A DNA stretch of 64,000 nt from NCBI GenBank assembly GCA_964342305.1, contig CAYFGK010000002.1:50181-114180 (forward strand), in the 5' to 3' direction. This stretch comes from DT-110 sp964342305 (GTDB lineage: Bacteria > Bacteroidota > Bacteroidia > Chitinophagales > Saprospiraceae). Shown piece by piece: positions 25,853 to 35,070 of this stretch (the stretch's first letter is position 1; the number at the start of each line of letters is the position of its first letter). The notes under the pieces were generated by a model. It ran no database searches and had not been told where the DNA came from. It saw only the letters and a list, made by a program, of their open reading frames with translations. The position numbers and the translations under genes were made by a program.

Positions 25853-26824
25853 TTACTCCTTCTTTTTGAAGATAGTATCCACGAAATATTTTCGCTGGTC
25901 GTGCAGGTGCCGGATAGGCGACAAACCTGCTGCCGCAGCGAGTTCGTGAATCCCGGCGACACTGTATTTTTGCGAAAGCTCCACACTAATGGCCTCCCAG
26001 GCAGCAAAGTGAACACTCCATTTCAGAGCCTCAAAGGTCACGGTTTGATTCCGTTTGCTCACCAGGTAGCTGCGGGTTGCTCCGCTCAGAGGATCATAGG
26101 TCTCCCAGTGCCGGAAGGCATCCAATTCGAAATTGGCGCCCAGTTCGCGATTTAATCGGGTCAGAAGATTTAGATTAAAAGCGGCCGTTTTGCCGGCCGG
26201 GTCATCGTAGGCGCGCAGGATTACTTCCGGGTCTTTTTTCAGGTCAAAGCCCACGATCAGGTAGTCACGGGGCGACATAGTCTCGCGAATCCTGGCCAGG
26301 AACGATTGGGCTTCTTTGCGTGCCATGTTCCCAATATTGGCTCCCATGAAAAGGATGACCTTAGGGGTTTCCGACCGGTAGGTCAGTTCTTCCAGCACGT
26401 CAAAGTAATCGCCGTGCATACAGTGAAATGCTAGTTCGGGCAGGTCGTTTTTCAGGCTGTTTTCCAGCTCCAGCAAAACATTCCTGGAAATATCCACCGG
26501 ACAATACCGCACATCCGTTCCCTTTTCTACGAGATAGCGCAGGAGTACTTTGGTTTTGTACCCATCGCCGGCTCCCAACTCTACCAGGTCGAAGGTGTCG
26601 TACCCGATGGTATCCAGGATCGTACTCTGATGGGTATCCATGATCTCGTACTCCGCATCGGTGAGGTAGTACTCGGGCATGTGCATGATCTCCTGAAATA
26701 ACCGGTCACCTTCCGCATCGTAGAAGTATTTGGAGGGCAGGCTTTTGGGGTTTTCTGTCAGGCCCGACATAACGTCTTTAGCCAAAGGGGTTTGGGATGC
26801 TTTGGTTGATGTGGAAGGTGTCAT
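25853..26824 (-). CDS. egtD: L-histidine N-alpha-methyltransferase EgtD
   Basis: 323 residues. SAM-binding motif ELGAGDGYKTKVLLRYL (about residues 80-96), LPSKYFYDAEGDRLFQEIM near the N-terminus and VILFMGANIGNM in the middle are diagnostic of EgtD. GFDLKKDPEVILRAYDD continues the family pattern. It trimethylates histidine to hercynine, the first step of ergothioneine synthesis, in the cytoplasm. It follows egtB with a 27-bp gap, so the two form an operon. It contains a copy of the T-tract mini-hairpin motif (25967-25979). Confidence 0.92.
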   Translation of the reverse strand: MTPSTSTKASQTPLAKDVMSGLTENPKSLPSKYFYDAEGDRLFQEIMHMPEYYLTDAEYEIMDTHQSTILDTIGYDTFDLVELGAGDGYKTKVLLRYLVEKGTDVRYCPVDISRNVLLELENSLKNDLPELAFHCMHGDYFDVLEELTYRSETPKVILFMGANIGNMARKEAQSFLARIRETMSPRDYLIVGFDLKKDPEVILRAYDDPAGKTAAFNLNLLTRLNRELGANFELDAFRHWETYDPLSGATRSYLVSKRNQTVTFEALKWSVHFAAWEAISVELSQKYSVAGIHELAAAAGLSPIRHLHDQRKYFVDTIFKKKE

Positions 26825-26851
26825 GATTGGTTATTAGTTCATGAATGAGAC

Positions 26852-28123
26852 TCAGCGGGCTAATCGGAAACCGGTAAACTGCCAACGCTTTTCGGGTTGG
26901 AAGAAGTTCCGGTAGGTAGGGCGCATATGTGAATAAGGAGTGGCACAAGACCCGCCGCGAAGGACCATCTGATTGACCATGAATTTGCCATTGTATTCCC
27001 CGAGAGCCCCTTCAAAACGGGGGTAGTTGGGGTAGGGGAGGTAGGCACTTCCGGTCCATTCCCACACGTGGCCCAGCATTTGATGATCGTCGCTATCCGT
27101 TTTGGGTAGCGGGTGGAAGGCTTTCCCCTCTACGAAATTTCCGTCGGGAGGGATTTCCCGGTATAGGTCCGCGCATGCCACTTCCCATTCCTGTTCAGTG
27201 GGCAGGCGGAATCCCCTCCAGCGGGCGTAAGCATCGGCCTCGTAGTAACTCACGTGGGTGACCGGTGCGGAAAGATTCAATGGCTGTAAGCCGTTAAGGG
27301 TGTATTCGAACCACTCTCCGCTTTCCTGGTACCAATAAACGGGCGTGTGTTGTTGAAGTTGGTTAACCCAGTCCCAGCCATCACTCAACCAGTGCTCGTA
27401 CTGCCGGTAGCCACCGGCTTCGATGAATGCCAAAAATTCGCCGTTAGTAACGAGGCGATCCTGCAGATCAAAGGCGTGGATATACGTTTTATGCCTGGGG
27501 CGCTCATTGTCCCAGCTGAAATCAGAACCCTGGTATCCGACTTCGGCAACTTGCTCGGGAAAAGAGAGCCAATTGGCGGCGGGTGTTGCTGAGGAAGGTA
27601 ATTCCTGCTGTTCCCGGTAAGCCGGATGTAGTGGGTTATTTCCCAATATGTATTTAATATCAGTCAGGAGGAGCTCCTGATGCTGTTGCTCGTGCTGTAA
27701 ACCGACGGTGACCAGCATGTGCAGCTTGGCATCCAATGCTTGTTCCCGGGTGATCAGCTCCGTCATTTTTTCATCGACGTGGTTGCGGTAAGCAATAACT
27801 TTATCAACGGGAGGGCGGGTCATATTTCCGCGCATACTCCGCAATATCCTGGGGCCCTGGCTCTCGTAATAGCTATTGAAAAAGTAGTTCAGACGCTCGT
27901 CGTAGAGCTGGTAATCCGGATAGTAATCGGCGAGGATGAAATTCTCAAAAAACCAGGTTACGTGGCCCAGGTGCCACTTTGGCGGACTAACATCTTCAAT
28001 GGGTTGTACTACGTAATCTTCGGCTTTCAAAGGGGCGCAAAGATCAATACTCTGCTGACGGATAACCTGGTAAGCTCGCAGCAGCGTTTCAGCCTGATTA
28101 GTGAAGCTGATAGAAACGGTCAT
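26852..28123 (-). CDS. egtB: Ergothioneine biosynthesis sulfoxide synthase EgtB
   Basis: 423 residues. N-terminal DinB-like domain with the iron ligands H51 (KWHLGH) and H144/H148 (HEQQHQE). The C-terminal FGE-like fold has RGFRLPTEQEWEVACA, VWEWTGSAYLPYP, ALGEYNGKFMVNQ, RGGSCATP and WQFTGFRLAR. It joins hercynine to a cysteine-type thiol with oxygen. The adjacent egtD supports EgtB over OvoA, which would carry an extra methyltransferase domain. Whether it uses cysteine or gamma-glutamylcysteine cannot be read here; no egtA, egtC or egtE is nearby. Confidence 0.92.
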   Translation of the reverse strand: MTVSISFTNQAETLLRAYQVIRQQSIDLCAPLKAEDYVVQPIEDVSPPKWHLGHVTWFFENFILADYYPDYQLYDERLNYFFNSYYESQGPRILRSMRGNMTRPPVDKVIAYRNHVDEKMTELITREQALDAKLHMLVTVGLQHEQQHQELLLTDIKYILGNNPLHPAYREQQELPSSATPAANWLSFPEQVAEVGYQGSDFSWDNERPRHKTYIHAFDLQDRLVTNGEFLAFIEAGGYRQYEHWLSDGWDWVNQLQQHTPVYWYQESGEWFEYTLNGLQPLNLSAPVTHVSYYEADAYARWRGFRLPTEQEWEVACADLYREIPPDGNFVEGKAFHPLPKTDSDDHQMLGHVWEWTGSAYLPYPNYPRFEGALGEYNGKFMVNQMVLRGGSCATPYSHMRPTYRNFFQPEKRWQFTGFRLAR

Positions 28124-28310
28124 ATAATTGGGTTGATTAGCTGGACTTGCACAGAATGCTCTTCGTGAATAAATCGAAATTGTCCAATCTTATTCGGAGA
28201 AAATACACATGCTTAACAGCAAGGGATTACACTTTGTTTTATCGATTCGGTCTGACTTTCGGCTCTTAAAAAAGAGGCGCAATTTTTACCTTACTTTTGC
28301 CGAAAGGCAT

Positions 28311-28347
28311 AAAAAAACCCTGAAATAAAGACTCCTTTATTTCAGGG
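28311..28347 (-). terminator. Rho-independent terminator for the DUF427 operon
   Basis: A perfect 13-bp stem (28318-28330 with 28335-28347) has a 4-nt loop and, on the minus strand, ends in seven U residues. It lies downstream of the DUF427 stop codon (28428). The same 28124-28427 gap has a mini-hairpin motif at 28295-28308 and a second perfect hairpin CTTACCG-CTT-CGGTAAG at 28357-28373. Confidence 0.85.
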
Positions 28348-28427
28348 CCACTGACCTTACCGCTTCGGTAAGTTTTGGGCTCTGCCTGGTGACTTTGTCG
28401 TCCGTATGGTAGATTAGCCAGCAGTGT

Positions 28428-28721
28428 TTATACTATCTCCTCTACCACCACACCATTCCAAAATGCGACCCTGTTTTCAATGTGGGCCGCCGCTTTCTTG
28501 GGTTCCGGATAGTACCAGGCAGCATCTCTCAGCGTTTCACCGTGGACCTCTACGTGCATGTACGCAGCTGTTCCCTTCCAGGGGCAGACAGTAGTGTGTG
28601 TACTGGGCGAAAAGTGGTCCATGTTCAGGGATGCTCTCGGGAAATAATCATTCCCTTCCACCTCCACGGTGTCTTCACTTTCGGCAAGGACAACGTCCTT
28701 CCAGCGAGCTTGTTTTGCCAT
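28428..28721 (-). CDS. DUF427 domain protein
   Basis: 97 residues. The pattern FPRASLNMDHF, THTTVCPWKGTAAYMHVEV, DAAWYYPEPKKAA and VAFWNGVVVEE covers the whole DUF427 fold, including the conserved CPWKG-x-A-x-Y motif. The family has no settled function. It follows an unknown gene with an 11-bp gap, so both are likely co-transcribed and end at a strong terminator. Confidence 0.9.
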   Translation of the reverse strand: MAKQARWKDVVLAESEDTVEVEGNDYFPRASLNMDHFSPSTHTTVCPWKGTAAYMHVEVHGETLRDAAWYYPEPKKAAAHIENRVAFWNGVVVEEIV

Positions 28722-28732
28722 TGTGTTTCTGT

Positions 28733-29641
28733 TTAAACGGTGGTTTCACTTTCCATCTTCAGCTCCGGGGCCTTGATGAGTTCCAGCGAAAAATTAATGC
28801 CTTCCTCGAAGAAATGCGTGATCTGACGTTTTTGTTGTGCTACATCGTCGCGTTTCAGGATTTGGCTCATTCGCAGGATCGCCATCGGATTATTCTCACC
28901 GACCCAGGATCCCCCACCGGGCAAATTGGTCAGATCGTCGTATTTGATCTTACCGCCTTTCCATTTATGATTGATGTAAAAATAGGGTTCGGGACTTAGT
29001 TCATCGGGGACAGCTAACCCCAGACCTATCGATTTGGTTACCTCTTTTTTATCGTTGGTTGCGACGTCGATTGTCATACCGGTATCGAAATGGTGGGGCC
29101 ACACCGCAATGTCACTGGTATTCTTGAAGTGCGGTTTCAAAGCTTCCAGAATCACCCGGATATTGGTGCGGTAACGCATCATTTCGCGGTGGTGTTCGGG
29201 ATTTGTCACCTGGTAGACACCTTTATTGTCGGTTTCGTGTGGTGGTAACTCATAATGGTCGATGGGTTTGATGGCATCCCTGTCACCGCCTAATTTAGCG
29301 ACGGTTTGCTTGAGATAACCCATGACCTGGGATCTGGTCTGTCCGGTCAGCGGCAAAATGCTGACGGCCTGGAAGGTGTCGTTGAGAAAGTGTAGTTCGT
29401 ATTTTTCATAATGCAGTGCTACTCTGACCACAGCATCTAGCTTGATTGGCTTGCTAACCAGGGATTTCAGATCGGGAACCCATTCCAGGCTGGTATGGGA
29501 ATCATCATCCTGCTTGGGCAACAGACTATTTGCTACCAAAGCAGGAAATTGGGCTGAACGATGCAAATAACCTATCGCAGGCTTAAGGACGGTCGGGTTT
29601 TTAATGTGCTGTTCCTTCCATTCAATATTCATTATAGACAT
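28733..29641 (-). CDS. Hypothetical protein, possibly DUF5996-like
   Basis: 302 residues, no signal peptide. AVWPHHFDTGMTID (around residues 195-208) with PYFYINHKW and GGGSWVGENNP afterwards recalls DUF5996-type proteins, which have a WPxHFD motif, but I am not certain. The N-terminal part has KLDAVVRVALHYEKYELHFLND by span. It is upstream of DUF427 in the same operon. Function unknown. A start at ATG 29641 or at the fourth codon (Met 4) are both possible. Confidence 0.6.
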   Translation of the reverse strand: MSIMNIEWKEQHIKNPTVLKPAIGYLHRSAQFPALVANSLLPKQDDDSHTSLEWVPDLKSLVSKPIKLDAVVRVALHYEKYELHFLNDTFQAVSILPLTGQTRSQVMGYLKQTVAKLGGDRDAIKPIDHYELPPHETDNKGVYQVTNPEHHREMMRYRTNIRVILEALKPHFKNTSDIAVWPHHFDTGMTIDVATNDKKEVTKSIGLGLAVPDELSPEPYFYINHKWKGGKIKYDDLTNLPGGGSWVGENNPMAILRMSQILKRDDVAQQKRQITHFFEEGINFSLELIKAPELKMESETTV

Positions 29642-29705
29642 AAAAGCGTTTTCTTTTACAACAGGTCAGGGTACCGGAGGTTTGGTCACCGTCGGATATC
29701 CCATG

Positions 29706-29737
29706 CAAAAAGGCGATTATCCGGAGATAATCACCTT
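29706..29737 (-). terminator. Terminator of the sigma/DUF4097 operon
   Basis: AAGGCGATTATC (29710-29721) and GATAATCACCTT (29726-29737) pair with one mismatch around a CGGA loop. On the minus strand the stem is followed by U5. It lies 44 bp after the last DUF4097 stop codon (29781). Confidence 0.75.
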
Positions 29738-29780
29738 GCTAACAGTCGGTTAATGCGTATAGGATTAGTATGAAGGTCTT

Positions 29781-30578
29781 TTACTGCTTTCGCAAATAAA
29801 TATCTCCGTTGTGGTTTTTTATTAACACCTCCGGTCCGCCACCATTAACTTTTCCGCGGGTCCAGCCATCGATATAGGCTTTATAGCTATTTTCCGAATC
29901 GCGTTTCTGAATCCGGGGCTTTTCTTTATCGAACACAATGTCGTAGCCCGTATAAATATCACCGCGCTCAGTCTTCATTTTTACATCCGCCTTGAAGTTG
30001 GCCGGAAACTGCACATCGATGTCTCCGTTGTAAGTACTAAAGGCGAAGGGCGCATCGGGGGTTACTTGATTGAAGGTCGCTTTAATAGCACCGTTATAGG
30101 CGTTTGCGACCAATGATCCGGAAATGTTCATTGCGTGAACGTACCCGTTATAGGTTTCTACCTCCAGCGTACCGGTGATGTCATTTATAGAAACATCTCC
30201 ATCATTATACCCCTGAATCTCCATGTCGCAATTGTTAGGGACCTCCAGGTAAACCTTCAAGCCGCTGTTCCAATTCGATGATTCAACACTTACCTCGTTA
30301 TTGCGCTCCACTACTTCGATGTCGGGGTTGCCACCGCTGATCTTTTTCAGACCGTTGCCGACATCGGTAATCTTGGTAGCTTCTTTATCCATGGATTCGT
30401 AGCGCAGCAGTACATCTTGCCGGTTGGTACCCTTAATAGTTATGGGGCCGCGACGAATGTCTACTTCCAATTTCATCGATTTGCCGGGATTGGTCAGTGG
30501 AATGCGTAATTCTTCCTGACCAAAACACAGTGTACTTATCAATAAGCACAGAGCGATTATCATAATATCTTTTTTCAT
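29781..30578 (-). CDS. DUF4097 family beta-strand repeat protein (second copy)
   Basis: 265 residues with a signal peptide (IIALCLLISTLCFGQ). The mature part is a right-handed beta-solenoid-like repeat: GDVSINDITGTLEVETYNGYVHAMNISGSLVANAYNG by span, typical of DUF4097. The ATG is 2 bp after the stop codon of the upstream paralogue, so expression is coupled. It is part of a sigma-factor operon, which suggests a response to envelope conditions; the biochemical role is unknown. Confidence 0.8.
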   Translation of the reverse strand: MKKDIMIIALCLLISTLCFGQEELRIPLTNPGKSMKLEVDIRRGPITIKGTNRQDVLLRYESMDKEATKITDVGNGLKKISGGNPDIEVVERNNEVSVESSNWNSGLKVYLEVPNNCDMEIQGYNDGDVSINDITGTLEVETYNGYVHAMNISGSLVANAYNGAIKATFNQVTPDAPFAFSTYNGDIDVQFPANFKADVKMKTERGDIYTGYDIVFDKEKPRIQKRDSENSYKAYIDGWTRGKVNGGGPEVLIKNHNGDIYLRKQ

Positions 30579-30580
30579 GT

Positions 30581-31468
30581 CTATTTCTTTTTAAGGTATA
30601 CGTCTCCGTTAAATGTTTCAAAATTCAGTTGGGGGCCGCCCTTACCCAGGATCATGCTGGACCGGGCTTCAATCTTGGTTTTAATACCCTGCATCTTGTC
30701 CGATTTTTCTTGCTTCACCTGCATGGGAGCGACCTGGATGTCGTCCGCTTCGGTAAAAAAGTCTCCGTTGAAACTCTTGAAATACACCCGGGCATCGATG
30801 CTGCCGGGCACGTACATGTTGATGTCCCCGTTCAGGGTGTAATACTTGGATCCATCGGTCGGCGACTGTTTATAATCCAGGTCAACATCCCCATTCACTG
30901 TGCGTAAGTCTATTCGGTTTTGAATATCCGATATGGTTATATCTCCGTTTACATTGTTGGCGCGAACGGTACCTTGTACCTTAGAGATATACATATCTCC
31001 GTCGTTCACGGTGGAGGCCGATAAGGAGAGGCCAGCGGGTACTTTGACTGTCCAGTCCAATTTCCAGTCATAGTCCTCGGCCCACCGGCAGTCGTCCCTC
31101 CATTTTCGCCAGCGGTTTTCCAGGTACGTCTCTTTTGTAGTTCCCGGTGAGGGCTCTTGAGTGCATGGAGTGCGCAGGTACAAAGCCGTTAAGTCGTCGG
31201 TTTGGTAGGAACCCAGCTGCAATTCCTCCCTTCCTTTAACTTCGGCAGCATTGTTTTTAGCATCAATGGTGCGCTGGACGGTCACTTCGATAGTGTTGCC
31301 CGAGGTACCCTCGACCGTAATGGAGCCATTGATATTGCTGATGACCAACAGATGGTCCGCATTGACCTGGTCCACCTCCAGGCTCAGCGTAAGGGTATCT
31401 GTATTGGGCTGGGGTGCCGGAGGGAATAGCCCTAACAGGCTAACTAAAAAGATGTAGTAAGCATTCAT
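30581..31468 (-). CDS. DUF4097 family beta-strand repeat protein (first copy)
   Basis: 295 residues with an N-terminal signal sequence (YYIFLVSLLGLFPPA). The repeat region shows ISNINGSITVEG, VNDGDMYISKVQGTVRANNVNGDITISDIQNRIDLRTVNGDVDLDY (by span) and SFNGDFFTE. Several NGD turns are 20-22 residues apart, giving a beta-solenoid. A cysteine pair (TPCTQEP and DDCRWAED) may form a disulfide. It starts 28 bp after the anti-sigma gene. Likely periplasmic. Confidence 0.8.
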   Translation of the reverse strand: MNAYYIFLVSLLGLFPPAPQPNTDTLTLSLEVDQVNADHLLVISNINGSITVEGTSGNTIEVTVQRTIDAKNNAAEVKGREELQLGSYQTDDLTALYLRTPCTQEPSPGTTKETYLENRWRKWRDDCRWAEDYDWKLDWTVKVPAGLSLSASTVNDGDMYISKVQGTVRANNVNGDITISDIQNRIDLRTVNGDVDLDYKQSPTDGSKYYTLNGDINMYVPGSIDARVYFKSFNGDFFTEADDIQVAPMQVKQEKSDKMQGIKTKIEARSSMILGKGGPQLNFETFNGDVYLKKK

Positions 31469-31496
31469 GTTCGTATAGATTTTAATCGGGTAATTA

Positions 31497-32273
31497 TTAT
31501 AGCAGGATATCCAGATTGGAACGGATCCGTTCTTTTACTTCCGGTGGTGTGTCTTCGCGTTCGAGTACCTGCTCCAATTCGCCCACCGATTTTTGTTCCT
31601 GAAGGTCGACCATGAGTTCGGACATTGCGATCAAAACCAATGGATCTTTCTGAAAGCTGATACTCTTTATCAGACCCGTTCGAACTTGTGGCCTTTCGGC
31701 AAAAGGATACAGTGCATCTAAGGCTGCCAGCCGTACGTTGCTGTTTGGGTCTTCCCTCAACGTTTTCAGCAGGGCTTCGGTGATCGGTTCGGTCACTTCC
31801 GTAAGTTCACTGGTTATGTGAACCGCCTTTAAACGGTCGGATGAAGATTCTTCCTTTAGCAGGGTCATCATCAGATCGGTTCGCAATTGGGTAAGTTCAG
31901 CCACTACCTCGGAGCCTGCAACTGGCTGTACACCTCCTTTTTGCATAAGCAAAGCTCCGGAAAGTACCCCCAGGACCAGCATGGCAGCTGCCGTCATGGG
32001 GGAGGAAAGCCAACGGACTACGGGATTTGTTCTTTTTTGAAGACTGACTTTGGCCTCCACCGCCTCCTGCTCCAACCATTGATGAAACTGACTCGACATA
32101 TCCTGTGCGTAGGGATCAGCGGCGAGCCACTGCAGTTGCTCGCCCAGTTCATGGAGGTCGGAGAGTTCGCGGAGGTCCACTTCACCGGAGGCGATCATCG
32201 CTTCCAGTCGAGCTTCCTCCTCGGACGTCAGCGTTTGCTGAATATATTTTTGGATCAATGCTTCTCGCGTCAT
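31497..32273 (-). CDS. Anti-sigma-factor-like membrane protein with HEAT-like repeats
   Basis: 258 residues. The N-terminal 80 residues (IQKYIQQTLTSEEEARLEAMI) are helical and acidic, like a zinc-less anti-sigma domain. One TM helix at about 92-110 (MTAAAMLVLGVLSGALLM) follows. Beyond it are HEAT-like repeats: LLKTLREDPNSNVRLAALDALYP and VLEREDTPPEVKERIRSNL by span. Start and sigma stop overlap (ATGA, 32270-32273). By position it is the sigma factor's cognate regulator. Confidence 0.75.
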   Translation of the reverse strand: MTREALIQKYIQQTLTSEEEARLEAMIASGEVDLRELSDLHELGEQLQWLAADPYAQDMSSQFHQWLEQEAVEAKVSLQKRTNPVVRWLSSPMTAAAMLVLGVLSGALLMQKGGVQPVAGSEVVAELTQLRTDLMMTLLKEESSSDRLKAVHITSELTEVTEPITEALLKTLREDPNSNVRLAALDALYPFAERPQVRTGLIKSISFQKDPLVLIAMSELMVDLQEQKSVGELEQVLEREDTPPEVKERIRSNLDILL

Positions 32274-32821
32274 GATGGATTGTTTTGGTAAACTGCTTTC
32301 AGGGCCTTTAATGCCCGGAACACCTTAACTTTCACCGCTCCTTCCGAGCAACCGAGCTGTAGGCCAATGTCGGCGTATTGTTGGCCCTCGATCTTACTTC
32401 TGATCAGAATATCTTTTTTATCGGGGGGTAATTTATCCAGGGCTTCCCGCAACCGGTCGAGCCGTTCTTTATCCATTTGTTGTTGCATCCAGTCAGGGCT
32501 TTGGTCGACCACCTGATCCTGCCAGTCATCTACCGAATCGGTCGTATGCCGCTTTTGTTTTTTATGGGCGTCGTACAACACATTTCGTGCAATGTGAAAC
32601 ATCCATTTCTTGAATTCCCCATTGCCGGAAAATCCATGCCGGTATTTCAGCATGCGGTAAAAAACCAATTGGACCAGGTCCTTACTTTGCTCGGGGTGTT
32701 GCTGGCGGTTGTGAAAAAAGGAGAACAGCATCCGGTGGTAGCGCTCAAATAGCACGCCCAGCTGTTCGGTTTCACCCCGAGCTACACTCCGCATGAGATC
32801 GTTATCCGTAGGTGCTTGCAC
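32270..32821 (-). CDS. Sigma-70 family RNA polymerase sigma factor (ECF type)
   Basis: 183 residues. Region 2 appears as LFERYHRMLFSFF, KDLVQLVFYRMLKYRHGFSG and FKKWMFHIARNVLYDAHKKQKR by span. Region 4 is LPPDKKDILIRSKIEGQQYADIGLQLGCSEGAVKVKVFRALKALK by span. It is the first gene of a four-gene operon with anti-sigma and two DUF4097 proteins, so it probably controls its own operon and envelope genes. Confidence 0.9.
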   Translation of the reverse strand: MQAPTDNDLMRSVARGETEQLGVLFERYHRMLFSFFHNRQQHPEQSKDLVQLVFYRMLKYRHGFSGNGEFKKWMFHIARNVLYDAHKKQKRHTTDSVDDWQDQVVDQSPDWMQQQMDKERLDRLREALDKLPPDKKDILIRSKIEGQQYADIGLQLGCSEGAVKVKVFRALKALKAVYQNNPS

Positions 32822-32887
32822 AATAGCGAGTGTTCGTTGGTTTGTAGAGATAAACTTACCCGTTTGGAGAAGGTTACAGCTTCTGAT

Positions 32888-32918
32888 AAAAAAAAGCCTG
32901 TCCGTGGCGGACAGGCTT
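32888..32918 (-). terminator. Terminator downstream of LruC protein 1
   Basis: AAAGCCTGTCCG and CGGACAGGCTTT form a perfect 12-bp stem with a 3-nt loop, followed on the minus strand by a U-run. It lies 44 bp after the stop codon at 32962. Confidence 0.85.
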
Positions 32919-32961
32919 TCGAAAAGATAAATCTGTTATGTATTGCGCTACTCGAAATTGA

Positions 32962-35070
32962 TTAGTTGGGCCGGTATACCTTACTCAGGTTTTTGTAGCC
33001 GGACTTATTCTGGTACCAGTCGTTGTATTGTCCACCTCTGCTTACCGCCCACTCATCGAATCGGAGGTAGGTATTGGTGATGATCTGCTTTTCATAGGGG
33101 TACTCGAAATCATTGGGGATATTCAATCCCCAGGGAAGGTTGCTGTCCGACATATAGTACTTGCCGGTTGCAAAATTAGAGTCATCGTCGGCGGTGCCAA
33201 AAAGTGAGAGATCGGCCAGGTCGGTGGGTACTTCTTCCGGCAAGTGGACCTCCACCCCGCGTTGGCGATTAATAACGATAAACGGATTATATGGAGGAGG
33301 CCCGATCTGGCTAACGGAAATGGGTTCAGTGAATTCGATCAAAACGGTCAATTCAACGGGTTCTACGTAGGGCGCGTTTTCCTCCGTATTGATGCCGATG
33401 CCGGATCCTGGATAGGGTAGTACCCGGTAGGCATTGTCGAAGAAGAAAATGACGGCCTGGTCTTGTTGTAATTCGGTGCCATTCGCACGCAGGGTGAGAT
33501 AATCTTCCGCAATGTGATTACCCGTAACCGAAGCTACCCGGTCCCAGGGAATATTCAAATGAACCCCGAAGGCATTATGGTACGAAGCCCCGATGGCCTT
33601 CAGTTTGATCTTTGCTTCCAGCGAAACCACTTCGTTTTGGCTGTTGGTTACCGGATTGTAGCGGTAATCGATGACAAGATCATTAAAGTCGTAGTCGCCC
33701 CGCGAAGGCCATTGGTCTTCGAAAACCAGGGAGGCATAGGCATTCTCCGAGGGATATGGATTGTCGAAAGCACGGGTTGGATCTCCGGGATAATCATCGA
33801 AAAGATCACTAACTCCGTCGTCGTCCTCGTCGATATCATCGTCAACGGGTTGATAGATGGACAGGTCAACGGCCGATGTCGGCGTAACCGTAGTGAAGAA
33901 AACGGCATCGTTAAAGTCTTCGTCACTACCTGAATGGCGATTCAGGTCTTCAAACCCGAGCAATAGTCGCTCGGTATCTTCGTCGTACAGCAGTACGTTG
34001 TGTTTGCGCTTTTCAGGGGTAGGTTCGGGGTTAAAGGCGGGCGTTGAGTAATAGGTGTCGCCGGTAAAACTACTCCAGCCATTGGCAATAACGAACCATC
34101 CCACCGAAGTACCTTCCGGAAAAATATCCGTGTAGGCATTGGTTTCCGGATCCAGGTAATACAATTGTACTTTATTTCCGGGACTGAGCCAGGCTCCGGT
34201 GTTGACCGACACATCGGGAAAAATGATGGTCAGGTCGGTCAGGTCATTGACGGAAGTCGGTGGGTTATCTGTTGGGTAGGTATAGTATCCGAGAACATTT
34301 CGAAACCCTGCACCCTCCGTAACCAGGGTAACAAAAACCTCTGCATCCTCGATCAACTCCAGATTGGCATCATCATCACTGGCCAGGTAGTCGGGGTGAG
34401 TGAGGGGCAATCCGCTGCGTTCCGGCAGGGATGCGTTGACCCGTTCCAGGAAGTCGGTGGAGATTACATCATTGGATGGTTCCAGATAATTCGGGCGGCC
34501 GTAGCTGGTCCAGGACCCTAAAACGTAGAATCCGTTTACGGTGGAAACTGCGGGCGGATTATTCAGAGACCTGGTTTCTCCCTGAACTAAACCATTCGGT
34601 TGAGTAGGTTTGCCTCCCAGAACAAGTGAAATGTCGTTGCCTTGTAAAGGCACCACGTAGGAGGGCGCCAGCCCCAGGTAATAGGGGATGATGTATAAAC
34701 TATCCGCAGTGGTAGGAGGATTAATGAATGAGGCCAACCTGCCCTGAGCATTGGTTACGCCGGAATACGCCAAATATTTCTGACCTTCTTCAGTCAGTAC
34801 ACCCTGATCGTTCAAGGGGTTCTGAGTATACAGTTCCAGATAAACGCCCGGGAGTGCCTTGTCTTCAAAGTCCAGAGTTCGCAGATCGATCTTATAGTCG
34901 GTTACCAGTTTGAAGTCGAAATCAGTGTATTTATTCTCGACGGGCTCGGGGTTGGAGTTGTCAGGTTCCTCCGGATTGGAGATTTCCCCGAATGATTCTT
35001 TCAGGCAGCCCGAAGCCAGGAGGGTAACGGCCAGGAAAAGCAGGCCGGGTAGTAGTCTGTTATTTCTCAT
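32962..35070 (-). CDS. LruC domain-containing lipoprotein (copy 1)
   Basis: 702 residues, lipoprotein signal ending LLASGC. The middle has a DUF4114-like part (VLLYDEDTERLLLGFEDL, then GSDEDFNDAVFF), followed by a calcium-binding-like run DDDIDEDDDGVSDLFDDYPGD. The C-terminal LruC-type domain is marked by WPSRGDYDFNDLVIDYRYN, AFGVHLNIP and DEWAVSRGGQYNDWY. A paralogue lies directly upstream (35415-37526) with the same order of parts. Probably surface-exposed and calcium-dependent; role unknown. Confidence 0.85.
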   Translation of the reverse strand: MRNNRLLPGLLFLAVTLLASGCLKESFGEISNPEEPDNSNPEPVENKYTDFDFKLVTDYKIDLRTLDFEDKALPGVYLELYTQNPLNDQGVLTEEGQKYLAYSGVTNAQGRLASFINPPTTADSLYIIPYYLGLAPSYVVPLQGNDISLVLGGKPTQPNGLVQGETRSLNNPPAVSTVNGFYVLGSWTSYGRPNYLEPSNDVISTDFLERVNASLPERSGLPLTHPDYLASDDDANLELIEDAEVFVTLVTEGAGFRNVLGYYTYPTDNPPTSVNDLTDLTIIFPDVSVNTGAWLSPGNKVQLYYLDPETNAYTDIFPEGTSVGWFVIANGWSSFTGDTYYSTPAFNPEPTPEKRKHNVLLYDEDTERLLLGFEDLNRHSGSDEDFNDAVFFTTVTPTSAVDLSIYQPVDDDIDEDDDGVSDLFDDYPGDPTRAFDNPYPSENAYASLVFEDQWPSRGDYDFNDLVIDYRYNPVTNSQNEVVSLEAKIKLKAIGASYHNAFGVHLNIPWDRVASVTGNHIAEDYLTLRANGTELQQDQAVIFFFDNAYRVLPYPGSGIGINTEENAPYVEPVELTVLIEFTEPISVSQIGPPPYNPFIVINRQRGVEVHLPEEVPTDLADLSLFGTADDDSNFATGKYYMSDSNLPWGLNIPNDFEYPYEKQIITNTYLRFDEWAVSRGGQYNDWYQNKSGYKNLSKVYRPN

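Noticed and set aside
26852..28123. OvoA (ovothiol) instead of EgtB
   Set aside because: No C-terminal methyltransferase domain and egtD is adjacent.
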